Below, piece after piece: positions 8,216 through 16,641 of a stretch of DNA of 64,000 nt. The notes under the pieces are model-generated. The model was not told the origin of the DNA, made no database searches, and saw only the letters and a list, made by a program, of their open reading frames with translations. Within the stretch, counting starts at the first letter, position 1; each line of letters starts with the position of its first letter. A program made the translations under genes and the position numbers. Origin of the DNA: Rhodoplanes sp. Z2-YC6860 (GTDB taxonomy: Bacteria; Pseudomonadota; Alphaproteobacteria; Rhizobiales; Xanthobacteraceae); assembly GCF_001579845.1 (NCBI RefSeq), contig NZ_CP007440.1, positions 744,001 to 808,000 on the forward strand, read 5' to 3'.

Positions 8216-9316
8216 TTGACCACCGGCAACTCTGATCCGCGCATCCTGGAAATCGGGCAAGTGCCACGGATGCACCACGCCTATCCGGCTACGACCGAGT
8301 TCTATTCGACTTATGTCATGGCCTCCGCGCACAACAAGCCTGCGGGGAGCACGCTGGTCTCGGCTGCCAGTCTCGCGCCATTGGCGAACCGCCTGCTCGA
8401 TCCCCGGCTGGATCTTGTCGTGGTGCATGCTTCGCCGCACGGTCTCGTAGAAGGAATGGTGCGGACGGTCTTCCGCCGCGCGACCCTGGGAGGGCACTGC
8501 CCGCTGTTCCGCGGCTTTGCGCAGCAGCTGCTTCGCCGGAAAACAGCTGCGCCGGTGGCTGTGATGGACCTCGAGGACTCGCCGTCGGTGCTCAGCTGCA
8601 ACTGGCATCTTCTGCGCCGGGCGACGCTCTACTTCAAGCGGGAGCTTCCCGCCGACCGCTGGCAGCTGCTGGCGACCGACGGCAAAGTCCCCACGCAACG
8701 CTTCCGGGCAAGCCAAGATTATCGATCGGCGTTAGCGCGCGTTCGTCCGCTGTCTCTGGGCCTGCCCGACCATATCCTGAGCGCAGGACCGTTCGAGCCG
8801 GCAAGAGAGCGCAAGGATATCGACGTGTTCTTTGCCGGAAAGCTGAACGGCTCGAGCACTGTTCGCGAACGCGGCATGCGAGAGCTCATGCCGTTGCGCG
8901 ACGCCGGATATCGAATTGAAATTTGCGAAGGCGGGCTGTCGACGGCTGACTATCTGGAGCGGTGCTCACGCGCCTGGCTGGTTTGGGCGCCACAGGGCTA
9001 CGGCTGGGACTGCTTTCGCTCCTACGAGGCTGCCTTTGCCGGATCGGTGCCGTTGATCAGCAGGCAGACCATCGAACGCCATCAGCCGCTCAACGATGGC
9101 GAACACGCCGTCTATTATGACCTTGAGCCAGGTGCGCTGGCCGGAGCGGTTCAGCGGACATTGGAGAACCGGGAGCGTCTGTTGGCGATGGCGCAAGCGG
9201 CCCGTCAACACGTGCTGCACCATCATGCGCCGGCAGCGCTGGCGCGTTACGTCGTGCAATCGACGCTCGCCGCGGCCGGACGGCCCGTGCCGGCAGAACG
9301 GATTGGCGAGGCATGA
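8216..9316 (+). CDS. CgeB-like glycosyltransferase
   Basis: 366 residues with a TTG start at 8216. The TTG is preferred because RILEIGQ just after it matches the paralogue; the first in-frame ATG would lose this. The C-terminal CgeB-like domain is clear: DVFFAGKLNGSSTVRERGMR, YLERCSRAWLVWAPQGYGWD, then YEAAFAGSVPLISR and EHAVYYDLEPGALAGAV. No membrane segment is visible. Its stop codon overlaps the start of the acyltransferase gene by four bases (ATGA), so the two are translationally coupled. That ties this sugar transferase to lipid acylation. Confidence 0.75.
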   Translation: MTTGNSDPRILEIGQVPRMHHAYPATTEFYSTYVMASAHNKPAGSTLVSAASLAPLANRLLDPRLDLVVVHASPHGLVEGMVRTVFRRATLGGHCPLFRGFAQQLLRRKTAAPVAVMDLEDSPSVLSCNWHLLRRATLYFKRELPADRWQLLATDGKVPTQRFRASQDYRSALARVRPLSLGLPDHILSAGPFEPARERKDIDVFFAGKLNGSSTVRERGMRELMPLRDAGYRIEICEGGLSTADYLERCSRAWLVWAPQGYGWDCFRSYEAAFAGSVPLISRQTIERHQPLNDGEHAVYYDLEPGALAGAVQRTLENRERLLAMAQAARQHVLHHHAPAALARYVVQSTLAAAGRPVPAERIGEA

Positions 9317-10539
9317 GATATTCGTGCCGGGCGCGATGGTTTGAACCGATCTACGACTACGCTGTTTTGCCGGATGGCATCGAGCGCCAGGGACCCCGCG
9401 GCCGCATCGAAATTCCTTTCAAGAGCATCGCCGAAATCACCGTGTACAAGGAGCGGCGGCTCGGCTCGTCCCGATCTTATTGGGCCTGCACGATTGCGAC
9501 TGCGACGGAGCAGCTCAGGCTGACATCCGGTCATCGTGCGAAAGGGCTGAGCGTCGAAGACCGCACCGAGAGCTATATCCCCTTCATCAAGGAATTCGAG
9601 CGGCGCGTGCTTGCCGCCAATCCTGGCATTCGCTTCATCGACGAAGAGTTTCGCGAAACCGTTGGGATCAAGGTCGCCGGCCGTCTGGCTCTTGGAATGC
9701 TCGCGCTGATGCGTTGTCTCACCCGAAGACAGGCCGCCTCCCTATGCGGGGCCATGACGCGTCAGGTGGGACCTTTGCTGCGCGGTCACCGTCACGCGCG
9801 CCGACAACTCGGCGCGGCGCTGCCCGACATGGATGGCCCCGATTCTCGAATCGTCCTGCACGGCATGTGGGACAATATCGGCCGGACGTTTGCCGAATAC
9901 GCCCACGCTCCGGAGTTGATGGCCTTTTCGACGGAGCGACCGACCGCGGGGCAAGTCGTCATGGACGGCATCACGGCTGACCGGCTTCGCCATCTCGGCG
10001 CGCAGAAGCAGGGCGCTTTGATGTTTGCCGCGCACCTTGGCAACTGGGAGATACCGGCGATGGCAGCGCAGGTGATCGGGCGGAACATCGCCCTGGCCTA
10101 CAAGCCGCAGCCGAGCCACCGGATGACGGATCGCATGGTTGCGATGCGTTCGCTCTTTGCCGGCCGTTTGATTGAAGCAGGGCCGGCGGCGCCGCGTGAA
10201 ATGCTCAAAGCGCTGCACGATGGCTGGCTGGTCGGCATGCTTGTCGATCAGCACTATGCGGCCGGCATCGATGTGTCCTTCTTCAAGCACACCTGCCGGG
10301 TCAATCCGATCCTTGCGCGCCTTGCTCGGATGCATGACGTCCCGGTGTATGGCGCGCGCGCGATCAGGCTTGCCGACCAGCGCCATCGATTTGAGATGGT
10401 TGGCCCGCTTGAATTCCCCAGAGACTCGAAGGGCAAGATCGATGTGCAGGGCGCCATGCAGACGGTGTTCGGCTTGATCGAATCATGGATCCGGGAGCAT
10501 CCCGAGCAGTGGATCTGGACACACAGGATCATCCGATAA
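9313..10539 (+). CDS. LpxL/HtrB-like lipid A acyltransferase with an extra N-terminal domain
   Basis: 408 residues, about 100 longer than a usual LpxL. Residues from about 110 form the lysophospholipid/lipid A late acyltransferase domain. It contains the catalytic HX4E motif in FAAHLGNWEIPAM and the downstream GWLVGMLVDQHYAAGIDVSF and EHPEQWIWTHRI. Residues 1-100 (IYDYAVLPDGIERQGPRGRI, then PFKSIAEITVYKERR and FIKEFERRVLAA) look like a small beta-rich domain ending in a helix, reminiscent of bacterial PH-like domains. I infer membrane binding for it. The family transfers acyl chains from acyl-ACP to lipid A at the inner membrane. Coupling to the preceding glycosyltransferase suggests a specialised acylated glycolipid. 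Confidence 0.8.
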   Translation: MRYSCRARWFEPIYDYAVLPDGIERQGPRGRIEIPFKSIAEITVYKERRLGSSRSYWACTIATATEQLRLTSGHRAKGLSVEDRTESYIPFIKEFERRVLAANPGIRFIDEEFRETVGIKVAGRLALGMLALMRCLTRRQAASLCGAMTRQVGPLLRGHRHARRQLGAALPDMDGPDSRIVLHGMWDNIGRTFAEYAHAPELMAFSTERPTAGQVVMDGITADRLRHLGAQKQGALMFAAHLGNWEIPAMAAQVIGRNIALAYKPQPSHRMTDRMVAMRSLFAGRLIEAGPAAPREMLKALHDGWLVGMLVDQHYAAGIDVSFFKHTCRVNPILARLARMHDVPVYGARAIRLADQRHRFEMVGPLEFPRDSKGKIDVQGAMQTVFGLIESWIREHPEQWIWTHRIIR

Positions 10540-10542
10540 GCG

Positions 10543-11937
10543 ATGGCGAAGCGTATCCTGTTCGATATTTCGACTTCGATGCGGTGGTCGGGCCCTCCGG
10601 TCGGCATCGTGCGTGTCGAGCGCGAGCTGGCCAGATGGGCCTCGCGGCACCATGCCAACTGCCGATTTGGTTTTTTCGACGCCGACAGCCAGGCCTATCG
10701 GCAGGTGCTTTCAGAGCATTTGCCGGCCATTCTCGATGACGCGGTCATGGTCGACACCACCGGGATGTCGGATGTTTCGCAGACGCGGCGGCGCCGGAGC
10801 GATCGGGTCCCGCGCTCTCTGCGCACGCCGTTTTTGTGGCTCACGCAGTTTCGACGGATGGCGCTGCGGAGTGCCGGCGGCTGGCTCCTGAAGGGCCGTT
10901 CGCCGGCGATCGAAGCCACGATTGCCCGGTTGCAATTGATGATTGCCGGAAAGAAATATCGCGGGATGCTGATGTCTCCGGGCGGCGGTCGGCGGTTGAT
11001 CGTATCGCTCGCTGCTTTGACCGGCGCCCTCATGCAACTCGATTCAGACGACGTGGTCCTGTTCGCCGGTTCGAACTGGGCGCACAGCAATGCTGGAGCG
11101 ATTGGGGACTGGCAGAAGCGTATCGGGGTCGGGCTGATCTCGCTTTGCCATGACATCATTCCATTGCTGCTGCCGGAATATTTCCGGCCCAACGACGTGG
11201 AGCTGTTGCGGCGGCATTTCGATCGCGTCTTTGCAATCGCGTCGCTGAACCTCGTCGCGTCCAAGGTCGTTGGGGCCGATATCCGGAAGTATTGTGCCGG
11301 TCGCGGAATTGCGGCGGGGCCGGTGATGCAAATTCCGTTCGGCTTCGATTTGCCAAAAGGCCACGCCGGTTCGCCGAACGCCCCGCCGAACTCCAGATAC
11401 ATCATGCTGGTCAGCACCATCGAGCCGCGCAAGGGGCACTGCCTGATCGAGGCGGTCTGGAACAGGCTTTTGCAGGAGCGCATTCCGCAGGAGCTCGACC
11501 TTTCGCTGCTGCTGATCGGCAGATCCGGCTGGCTGGTGGAGGATTTGATCGAGCGTCTGCGGGAAACAGACCGCGTCCTTCTCATGGAGGATGTCGACGA
11601 CGCGTCCCTGGGCCGTCTCTACGACCAGGCCAGTTTTTGTATCTACCCTTCGGAGTATGAGGGGTACGGGCTCCCGGTGGTCGAAGCGCTGGCGCGGGGC
11701 AAGCCGGTCCTGGCCTCGGATGTCGGCATCGTGCCTGAGCTGCGGTCGTCACTGTTGAAGCGGTTGCCGCCGCGGGATGAAGAAGCCTGGTATCAGGCGA
11801 TCCGGACATGGCTCTTGAATCTGGATAGCGTGCCGCGCGCCGACGGCACGTTCCGCCACCCGACTTGGGATGAGGCGGCCGCAGCCGTGTTCAAAACGAT
11901 CGACGAATTCATTTCGCTCGAAGCGCCGAACCGATGA
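10543..11937 (+). CDS. Glycosyltransferase family 4
   Basis: 464 residues, starting three bases after the acyltransferase stop. The N-terminus RILFDISTSMRWSGPPVGIV resembles large GT4 enzymes of polysaccharide clusters. Nucleotide-sugar half: SRYIMLVSTIEPRKGH, then YPSEYEGYGLPVVEALARGK with the EX7E motif and VLASDVGIVPEL. The first 230 residues are longer than in minimal GT4 enzymes and may hold acceptor specificity. Its last 29 bases overlap the end of the convergent GT2 gene. Confidence 0.82.
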   Translation: MAKRILFDISTSMRWSGPPVGIVRVERELARWASRHHANCRFGFFDADSQAYRQVLSEHLPAILDDAVMVDTTGMSDVSQTRRRRSDRVPRSLRTPFLWLTQFRRMALRSAGGWLLKGRSPAIEATIARLQLMIAGKKYRGMLMSPGGGRRLIVSLAALTGALMQLDSDDVVLFAGSNWAHSNAGAIGDWQKRIGVGLISLCHDIIPLLLPEYFRPNDVELLRRHFDRVFAIASLNLVASKVVGADIRKYCAGRGIAAGPVMQIPFGFDLPKGHAGSPNAPPNSRYIMLVSTIEPRKGHCLIEAVWNRLLQERIPQELDLSLLLIGRSGWLVEDLIERLRETDRVLLMEDVDDASLGRLYDQASFCIYPSEYEGYGLPVVEALARGKPVLASDVGIVPELRSSLLKRLPPRDEEAWYQAIRTWLLNLDSVPRADGTFRHPTWDEAAAAVFKTIDEFISLEAPNR

Positions 11938-12952
11938 GGGTCAATCCGCGCGCCGGGTGCAATTTGAGCAGCCAGTAAAGCGCCATGCTGCGAGCCGCAA
12001 AGGTTCGCTGGCTTTGCAGAACGTCCCTCAGCCAAAACTGAGCGGTCTTGCGTTCGGCATGATTGAGCTCCGTTCCAGCGAGGATGCCGAAATCCCCGAC
12101 CGGCACCGGATCGGCAACCGGTCGTGCCAGCAGCCGGTAAAGCTCCGCGGTGGCTCTGAGATCGTCCCGCTGACCAAGGGTGGCAAGATCAAGCGGCACC
12201 GGCAGGGTATCGACAAAATCAGTCTGGTGGTCCCGTCGAGCCTTGGCCGAAAGCCGGGCGAGGCGAGCTGCGAGCAGTTGCTTTCGGATGGCTGCTTCAT
12301 TGGACTGCGGCCGCACCGATCGATAACTCAGCAGAAATTCCGGCAGGTTCGCGAGCTCGGCGCGCTCGGAGATCCGAAGCCAAAGGTCGTAGTCTTCCGC
12401 GCCGTCCAGAGCCTGACGATAGCCGCCCAGACTTCGGAGGATGTCTCCTCGTATCGCCATCGAGGAGTGAACGAAGGGGTTCTGTTTCGGAAGGATTTCG
12501 CGCAGGCGCGATGGCAGCGTGTCAGGCTTCAGCTCACCGATGACTTCGTTTCGATGGCCGATCACGCGCGCCCAGCTGCCCGCTGCCGCAACGTCCGGAT
12601 GCGAGCCGAGGAAGTCCATCTGCATTTGCAGCCGATTGGGTGCCGCAACGTCGTCTCCGTCCATGCGGGCGATGATCGGACTGCGCGCCAGTGCGACCGC
12701 GCGATTGAGTGCTGCGGAAATTCCAAGGCGCGCTTGGCGCTCCAAGCGGATGCGGGAGTCGGAACGCGCCGCATCCTCAACGATACGGCAGGATCGATCC
12801 GTCGATCCGTCATCGACGACGATCAATTCAAAACCCGGAAACGACTGAGTGCCGATCGATTCCAGCGCTTGCGGAAGCCAAGACTCGCAATTGAACACCG
12901 GCATGACGACTGAGATTTTCGGGTCGCCGGTTGGCAATTGAAGCCTTCCCAA
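11909..12952 (-). CDS. Glycosyltransferase family 2
   Basis: 347 residues, GT-A fold. KISVVMPVFNCESWLPQAL is the nucleotide-binding start, LIVVDDGSTDRS follows, and ARMDGDDVAAPNRL holds the metal-binding DxD. The acceptor-side segments FVHSSMAIRG and GAEDYDLWLRI carry the usual His and ED motif. No membrane helix, so cytoplasmic. It starts one base before the stop region of the ABC transporter gene on the same strand, so the two are transcribed together. Confidence 0.88.
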   Translation of the reverse strand: MGRLQLPTGDPKISVVMPVFNCESWLPQALESIGTQSFPGFELIVVDDGSTDRSCRIVEDAARSDSRIRLERQARLGISAALNRAVALARSPIIARMDGDDVAAPNRLQMQMDFLGSHPDVAAAGSWARVIGHRNEVIGELKPDTLPSRLREILPKQNPFVHSSMAIRGDILRSLGGYRQALDGAEDYDLWLRISERAELANLPEFLLSYRSVRPQSNEAAIRKQLLAARLARLSAKARRDHQTDFVDTLPVPLDLATLGQRDDLRATAELYRLLARPVADPVPVGDFGILAGTELNHAERKTAQFWLRDVLQSQRTFAARSMALYWLLKLHPARGLTLIGSALRAK

Positions 12953-12953
12953 T

Positions 12954-14780
12954 CTACGAGTTGACGGTCAGCCGGGGTTCGGTCGGTATCGCCGCTGGGT
13001 CGTTACCGAACTGGGAATAATAGAAGTCGGCGTAGCGGGCGCCGGCCCGCAACAGGTTCTCGTGCTGACCCGATTCGACGATGCGTCCTCCCTCAACGAG
13101 GTGGATCATGTCCGCGTCCTTGATGGTGTTCAGCCGATGCGCGATGACCAGTGTCGTGCGGCCTTCGGCCAACCGGCGTATCGCGTTCTGGACGTGGGTT
13201 TCCGATTCGCCGTCGAGAGAAGCGGTGGGCTCGTCGAGCAGGATGATCGGCACATTCCGGATCATCGCTCGCGCCACGGCGATCCGTTGGCGCTGCCCGC
13301 CTGAAAGCTGCATCCCATGTTCGCCGACCTGTGTTTCATAGCCTGCCGGCAGCGCCATGATGAAATCGTGCGCGTGAGCTGCTTTCGCCGCGGCGACGAT
13401 ATCGTCTTCGCTGGCGCCGAGACGGCCCACCGCGATGTTCTGCCACACGGTGCCTCTGAACAGGAAAATATCCTGGCCCACATAGGCGATATTGCCGCGA
13501 ACCGAGGCCTGCGACAGCGCCGCTATGCTCTGCCCGTCGATGGTGATCTCTCCTTCATCCGGATTATAGAAACGAAGAAGAAGATTGAAGATCGTCGTCT
13601 TGCCTCCGCCGGATGGGCCAACGAGCGCCGTGATCTTTCCGGGCGCGGCTGCGAAAGACAGGCCGCCAAGAACTTCGATGCTCTCACGATAAGAGAACTT
13701 GACGTCGCGGAAGAGAATCCCGCCTTGAGCGACCTGAAGGTCAGGCTGGTGATCGTCGCGAACGCAATTCGGCAGGTCGAGGACCTTGTACAGCATCTCG
13801 ACTCCGACCAGAGCGCTGCCGAGATCGACGTTCAATCGCGCAAGCCGCTTCCCGGGCTCGTAGGCGAGCAGAAACGCCGCGACAAATGTGATGAATTGCC
13901 CGGGCGGCTGGCCGAGCACGATGACCTCATATCCCCCATAGAGCAGCATGAGACCGACCACGCAGCCGCCGAGCGTATCCATCATCGGCGTGGAGCGGTT
14001 CATGACCCGTGCGAGCTTGTTTCCGGCGCGCTCGAGGATGACCGTATCCTCGCCAAAGCGGCGGCGCATCTCGTCCTCGAGGTTGAGGGCTTTGACGACG
14101 CGCAGTCCCTGGATGGTTTCCTGCATCGATTCAGCGAGGCGGGCTGAGCCGGCAAATTCGGTCTGGGCGATGCTTCGGACACGTTTGACCAGATGGCGCA
14201 CGATCGCAACAGACGGTCCCATCAGCACCACGCCGACGAGTGACAGCCACGGCGCATGATAGATCATGACCGCAAGCAGGCCGGTCAACGTCATCAGATC
14301 GCGACCGAGCGTCGTGATCAGGATCCGGAGCGCTTCGCCGGCTGCGCCGCTGCCGTAGGCAACCCGCGCCGTGAACTCGGAGGAATGCCGGTCGCTGAAG
14401 TAGGATAAATCCTGTTGCAAAAGCTTGTCGAACATCCGGCGTTGGTTCTCGGCGTCGATCTGATTGTTGATCCTCGCGAGCACCACGGCCTGGCCGTAAG
14501 TCGAGATGCCTTTGATGGTGAAAATCACCATGATCGCAATGGCAATCGATGCGACGCCGGAAAAACTCCGATTGATATAGGCTTCATTGACGGCCGTTCC
14601 GACGATGTAGGCCGACGCAGCCGTGCATCCGGCCACCGACGCCATCCAGAACATCGCGAGAGCGTAGCTTCGCCAATGCCGGCGGCCGTAATCGTTGATC
14701 AGGCGCAAGCTCAGGCTGACCGGGCCGTGCGGATCGGCAAGCAATCGCTGTATTATGTTGTTCAGCATACGCGCGGACAC
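12954..14780 (-). CDS. MsbA-like ABC exporter, fused permease and ATPase
   Basis: 608 residues. The N-terminal half (to about 330) has about six membrane helices, for example SYALAMFWMASVAGCTAASA. The C-terminal half is an ABC ATPase: Walker A GPSGGGKTTIFNLL, signature LSGGQRQRIAVARAM, Walker B IILLDEPTASLD and the H-loop VIAHRLNTI. This half-transporter layout fits MsbA-type lipid flippases and lipid-linked glycan exporters. Position among glycosyltransferases and beside an LpxL-like enzyme suggests it flips or exports the cluster's glycolipid. The GTG at 14780 is the longest start; an ATG at 14768 is possible. Confidence 0.85.
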   Translation of the reverse strand: MSARMLNNIIQRLLADPHGPVSLSLRLINDYGRRHWRSYALAMFWMASVAGCTAASAYIVGTAVNEAYINRSFSGVASIAIAIMVIFTIKGISTYGQAVVLARINNQIDAENQRRMFDKLLQQDLSYFSDRHSSEFTARVAYGSGAAGEALRILITTLGRDLMTLTGLLAVMIYHAPWLSLVGVVLMGPSVAIVRHLVKRVRSIAQTEFAGSARLAESMQETIQGLRVVKALNLEDEMRRRFGEDTVILERAGNKLARVMNRSTPMMDTLGGCVVGLMLLYGGYEVIVLGQPPGQFITFVAAFLLAYEPGKRLARLNVDLGSALVGVEMLYKVLDLPNCVRDDHQPDLQVAQGGILFRDVKFSYRESIEVLGGLSFAAAPGKITALVGPSGGGKTTIFNLLLRFYNPDEGEITIDGQSIAALSQASVRGNIAYVGQDIFLFRGTVWQNIAVGRLGASEDDIVAAAKAAHAHDFIMALPAGYETQVGEHGMQLSGGQRQRIAVARAMIRNVPIILLDEPTASLDGESETHVQNAIRRLAEGRTTLVIAHRLNTIKDADMIHLVEGGRIVESGQHENLLRAGARYADFYYSQFGNDPAAIPTEPRLTVNS

Positions 14781-14886
14781 ACGGTGGGTGATGAGCCTTG
14801 TTGGAGTTGGGTATTTTCCATCATGCCAAATCGTCGCCGCCCGGTCGATGCCGGAGTGCCGTACCGGCGGGCCCTAAGCTCTGCGT

Positions 14887-15636
14887 TCAGGCGGCGGCGT
14901 TCAACTCCTCGACGATCTCGTTGTTAAGGATGGACTCCAGGTCGCGGCCCATGCGGACCAGGGTCTGGCCATCCATGACACGATGGTCGAAGTAGAACTG
15001 TATTGGCATTCTGCCATTGGGTTCGACAGGGCCATATTCAAAGCTTTGACTGACTGGCGTCACGGATTGGGTCGTGCGGTTGTATCGGGCGATGATCGGA
15101 TTCACCGAGAAGGTTCCAAAGTATTTCGACTTGAGACGGCCGGCCCCGCGAAGGGCAATCAGCCAGATCAGGCGTCGGATCGGCAGCGGGTATCGTGTAA
15201 TTCTGAGCAGCCGCCGATAGCTCCCCACCGTTTCGATAGGGAGCACCTTCGATCCTTCGAGCAGGCGATCGATCTCGCGAAGCGGCTTGTGTTCGGGAGC
15301 GGGAATCTGGTCGAAGAACACGGCCGGCTCGCCTTGCCATTCGCGTTCGATGACGACCGTCGCGACGGAATATGGGTGCTCATACAAGTGCGGCCAGGGA
15401 CATGAAATGTAAGCGCGCCGGAGCTGAGGCCATTTCCTGGAGTTCAGCGCGATCGCTTTGATCAGAATCGCGCTCCAGCTGATCAGCGGCTGGCTGTTGC
15501 GGCGCGCTTCCACCACGGACGACACCCGGATCGAGGCGGCGCCTCCGACGATGAAGGATCCCATTCCGAAATGCACGAGGTCGCGCATCCACAGGCGCGG
15601 CAGCGAGAGTCGGACATAGCGGGGAAACCAGCGCAT
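14887..15636 (-). CDS. Stand-alone 2-oxoacid dehydrogenase E2-core-like acyltransferase
   Basis: About 249 residues from ATG 15636, fourteen bases after the stop of the upstream gene. The C-terminus IQFYFDHRVMDGQTLVRMGR holds a DHRVMDG motif like the catalytic histidine motif of E2 dihydrolipoyl acyltransferases. GRLKSKYFGTFSVNPIIARY matches the preceding E2 segment. No lipoyl domain or E1-binding domain is present, and no E1/E3 genes are near. I infer a CoA-dependent acyltransferase of the CAT/E2 fold that modifies a sugar or lipid here, rather than a dehydrogenase component. The substrate is unknown. Confidence 0.6.
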   Translation of the reverse strand: MRWFPRYVRLSLPRLWMRDLVHFGMGSFIVGGAASIRVSSVVEARRNSQPLISWSAILIKAIALNSRKWPQLRRAYISCPWPHLYEHPYSVATVVIEREWQGEPAVFFDQIPAPEHKPLREIDRLLEGSKVLPIETVGSYRRLLRITRYPLPIRRLIWLIALRGAGRLKSKYFGTFSVNPIIARYNRTTQSVTPVSQSFEYGPVEPNGRMPIQFYFDHRVMDGQTLVRMGRDLESILNNEIVEELNAAA

Positions 15637-15650
15637 GCGGCGGATCGTTG

Positions 15651-16520
15651 CTATGATGAAAGATGCGGAGCCAGCATTTTCTTGATCATGTTGCGCTTCT
15701 CCGCGGCCACATCTGCAAAGCCCTCGCGTCGAGCCAAGCCCACTTCGTGGAGCCAAGTGTCGCACCATTGCACCTGGCCGGCGTCCGAATCGACGCCGGG
15801 CATGAACGGTTCAAAGCGGGTGTCCGTGAAATGCAATCGGGTCCGGTCGAGGTTTCTGAACAACACATTCCAATTGGCGCCACCGGTGTCCAGGCCATTG
15901 AACCAGTCCTGGCCGAAATCCAGGGGAAGGTCTTTCACGAAAGGGAAGCGAAACATCGCAAATCCCGCCCACAAAAACCAACGTTCCCCAACGTGCCGCA
16001 TGCAGCCATAGATCGGCTGAAGCTGCAGCTTGGAAAAGGGATCATCGGGCTTGGTGGGGTATATGTCGTGGTCAACAAAGCCGAAGGCCTCGGGCTGGAT
16101 CGGCTTTATGACATTGCGCCAGGTCCAATTCAAAGCCAGGCCGTGAATCCGGCTGGCATGCTCGCGCCTCAGCAGTGGGCTCTTCGGAAGGCGCACGTAA
16201 GGCGCATTCAGCCGTTGCGCGACGGACCTGATCTCGTCCGCAGAGGTCTGGTTCACGGACATGTCGGCCACGATGTAGACGACGTCCGGGACAAATCGGG
16301 CAAGGAGCCGCGCCTGGATGCTGATGGCCTCGGGGTCTTCGAATGCGATGGTGGCGATGAGCCGCCGGCCCTGCATCGAGGACGTATCCGTCAAGGGAAT
16401 ACGCGCCGGACGGCGGACGTAGCTCTCCCGCTGCATCCTGTAGCGCTGAGTCTTGACCCAGTGGCTGACGGGCCGGAGCCGTCGCCAGTCATGTGCTGTA
16501 TATTCGCCGAGCGGACGCAT
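15651..16520 (-). CDS. Putative GT-A-like glycosyltransferase, function unknown
   Basis: 289 residues. I do not recognise a named family. The middle holds RLIATIAFEDPEAISIQARL, a Rossmann-like start, then FGFVDHDIYPTKPDDPF, a DxD-like motif in the position expected for a GT-A metal site. Trp and Phe are frequent (ERWFLWAGFAMFRFPF, FGQDWFNGLDTGGANWN). No signal peptide or membrane segment. It is just upstream of the E2-like acyltransferase gene on the same strand and in the glycan cluster. A sugar transferase or sugar-modifying enzyme is the best inference. Confidence 0.55.
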   Translation of the reverse strand: MRPLGEYTAHDWRRLRPVSHWVKTQRYRMQRESYVRRPARIPLTDTSSMQGRRLIATIAFEDPEAISIQARLLARFVPDVVYIVADMSVNQTSADEIRSVAQRLNAPYVRLPKSPLLRREHASRIHGLALNWTWRNVIKPIQPEAFGFVDHDIYPTKPDDPFSKLQLQPIYGCMRHVGERWFLWAGFAMFRFPFVKDLPLDFGQDWFNGLDTGGANWNVLFRNLDRTRLHFTDTRFEPFMPGVDSDAGQVQWCDTWLHEVGLARREGFADVAAEKRNMIKKMLAPHLSS

Positions 16521-16641
16521 GCTCTATTTTATGTCCGCGAGGCAAAAAGAGGGAGTCGCAGCGCGACGATGACGATTCCGTTCTATCTGGCGAACAGCCC
16601 GCGCGGAAGCGCCAGCACTCGGTGAGGGTGAGGAGACTTGG

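Noticed and set aside
13317-14147. 276-residue plus-strand frame opposite the ABC exporter
   Set aside because: No domain; exporter motifs on the other strand are unambiguous.
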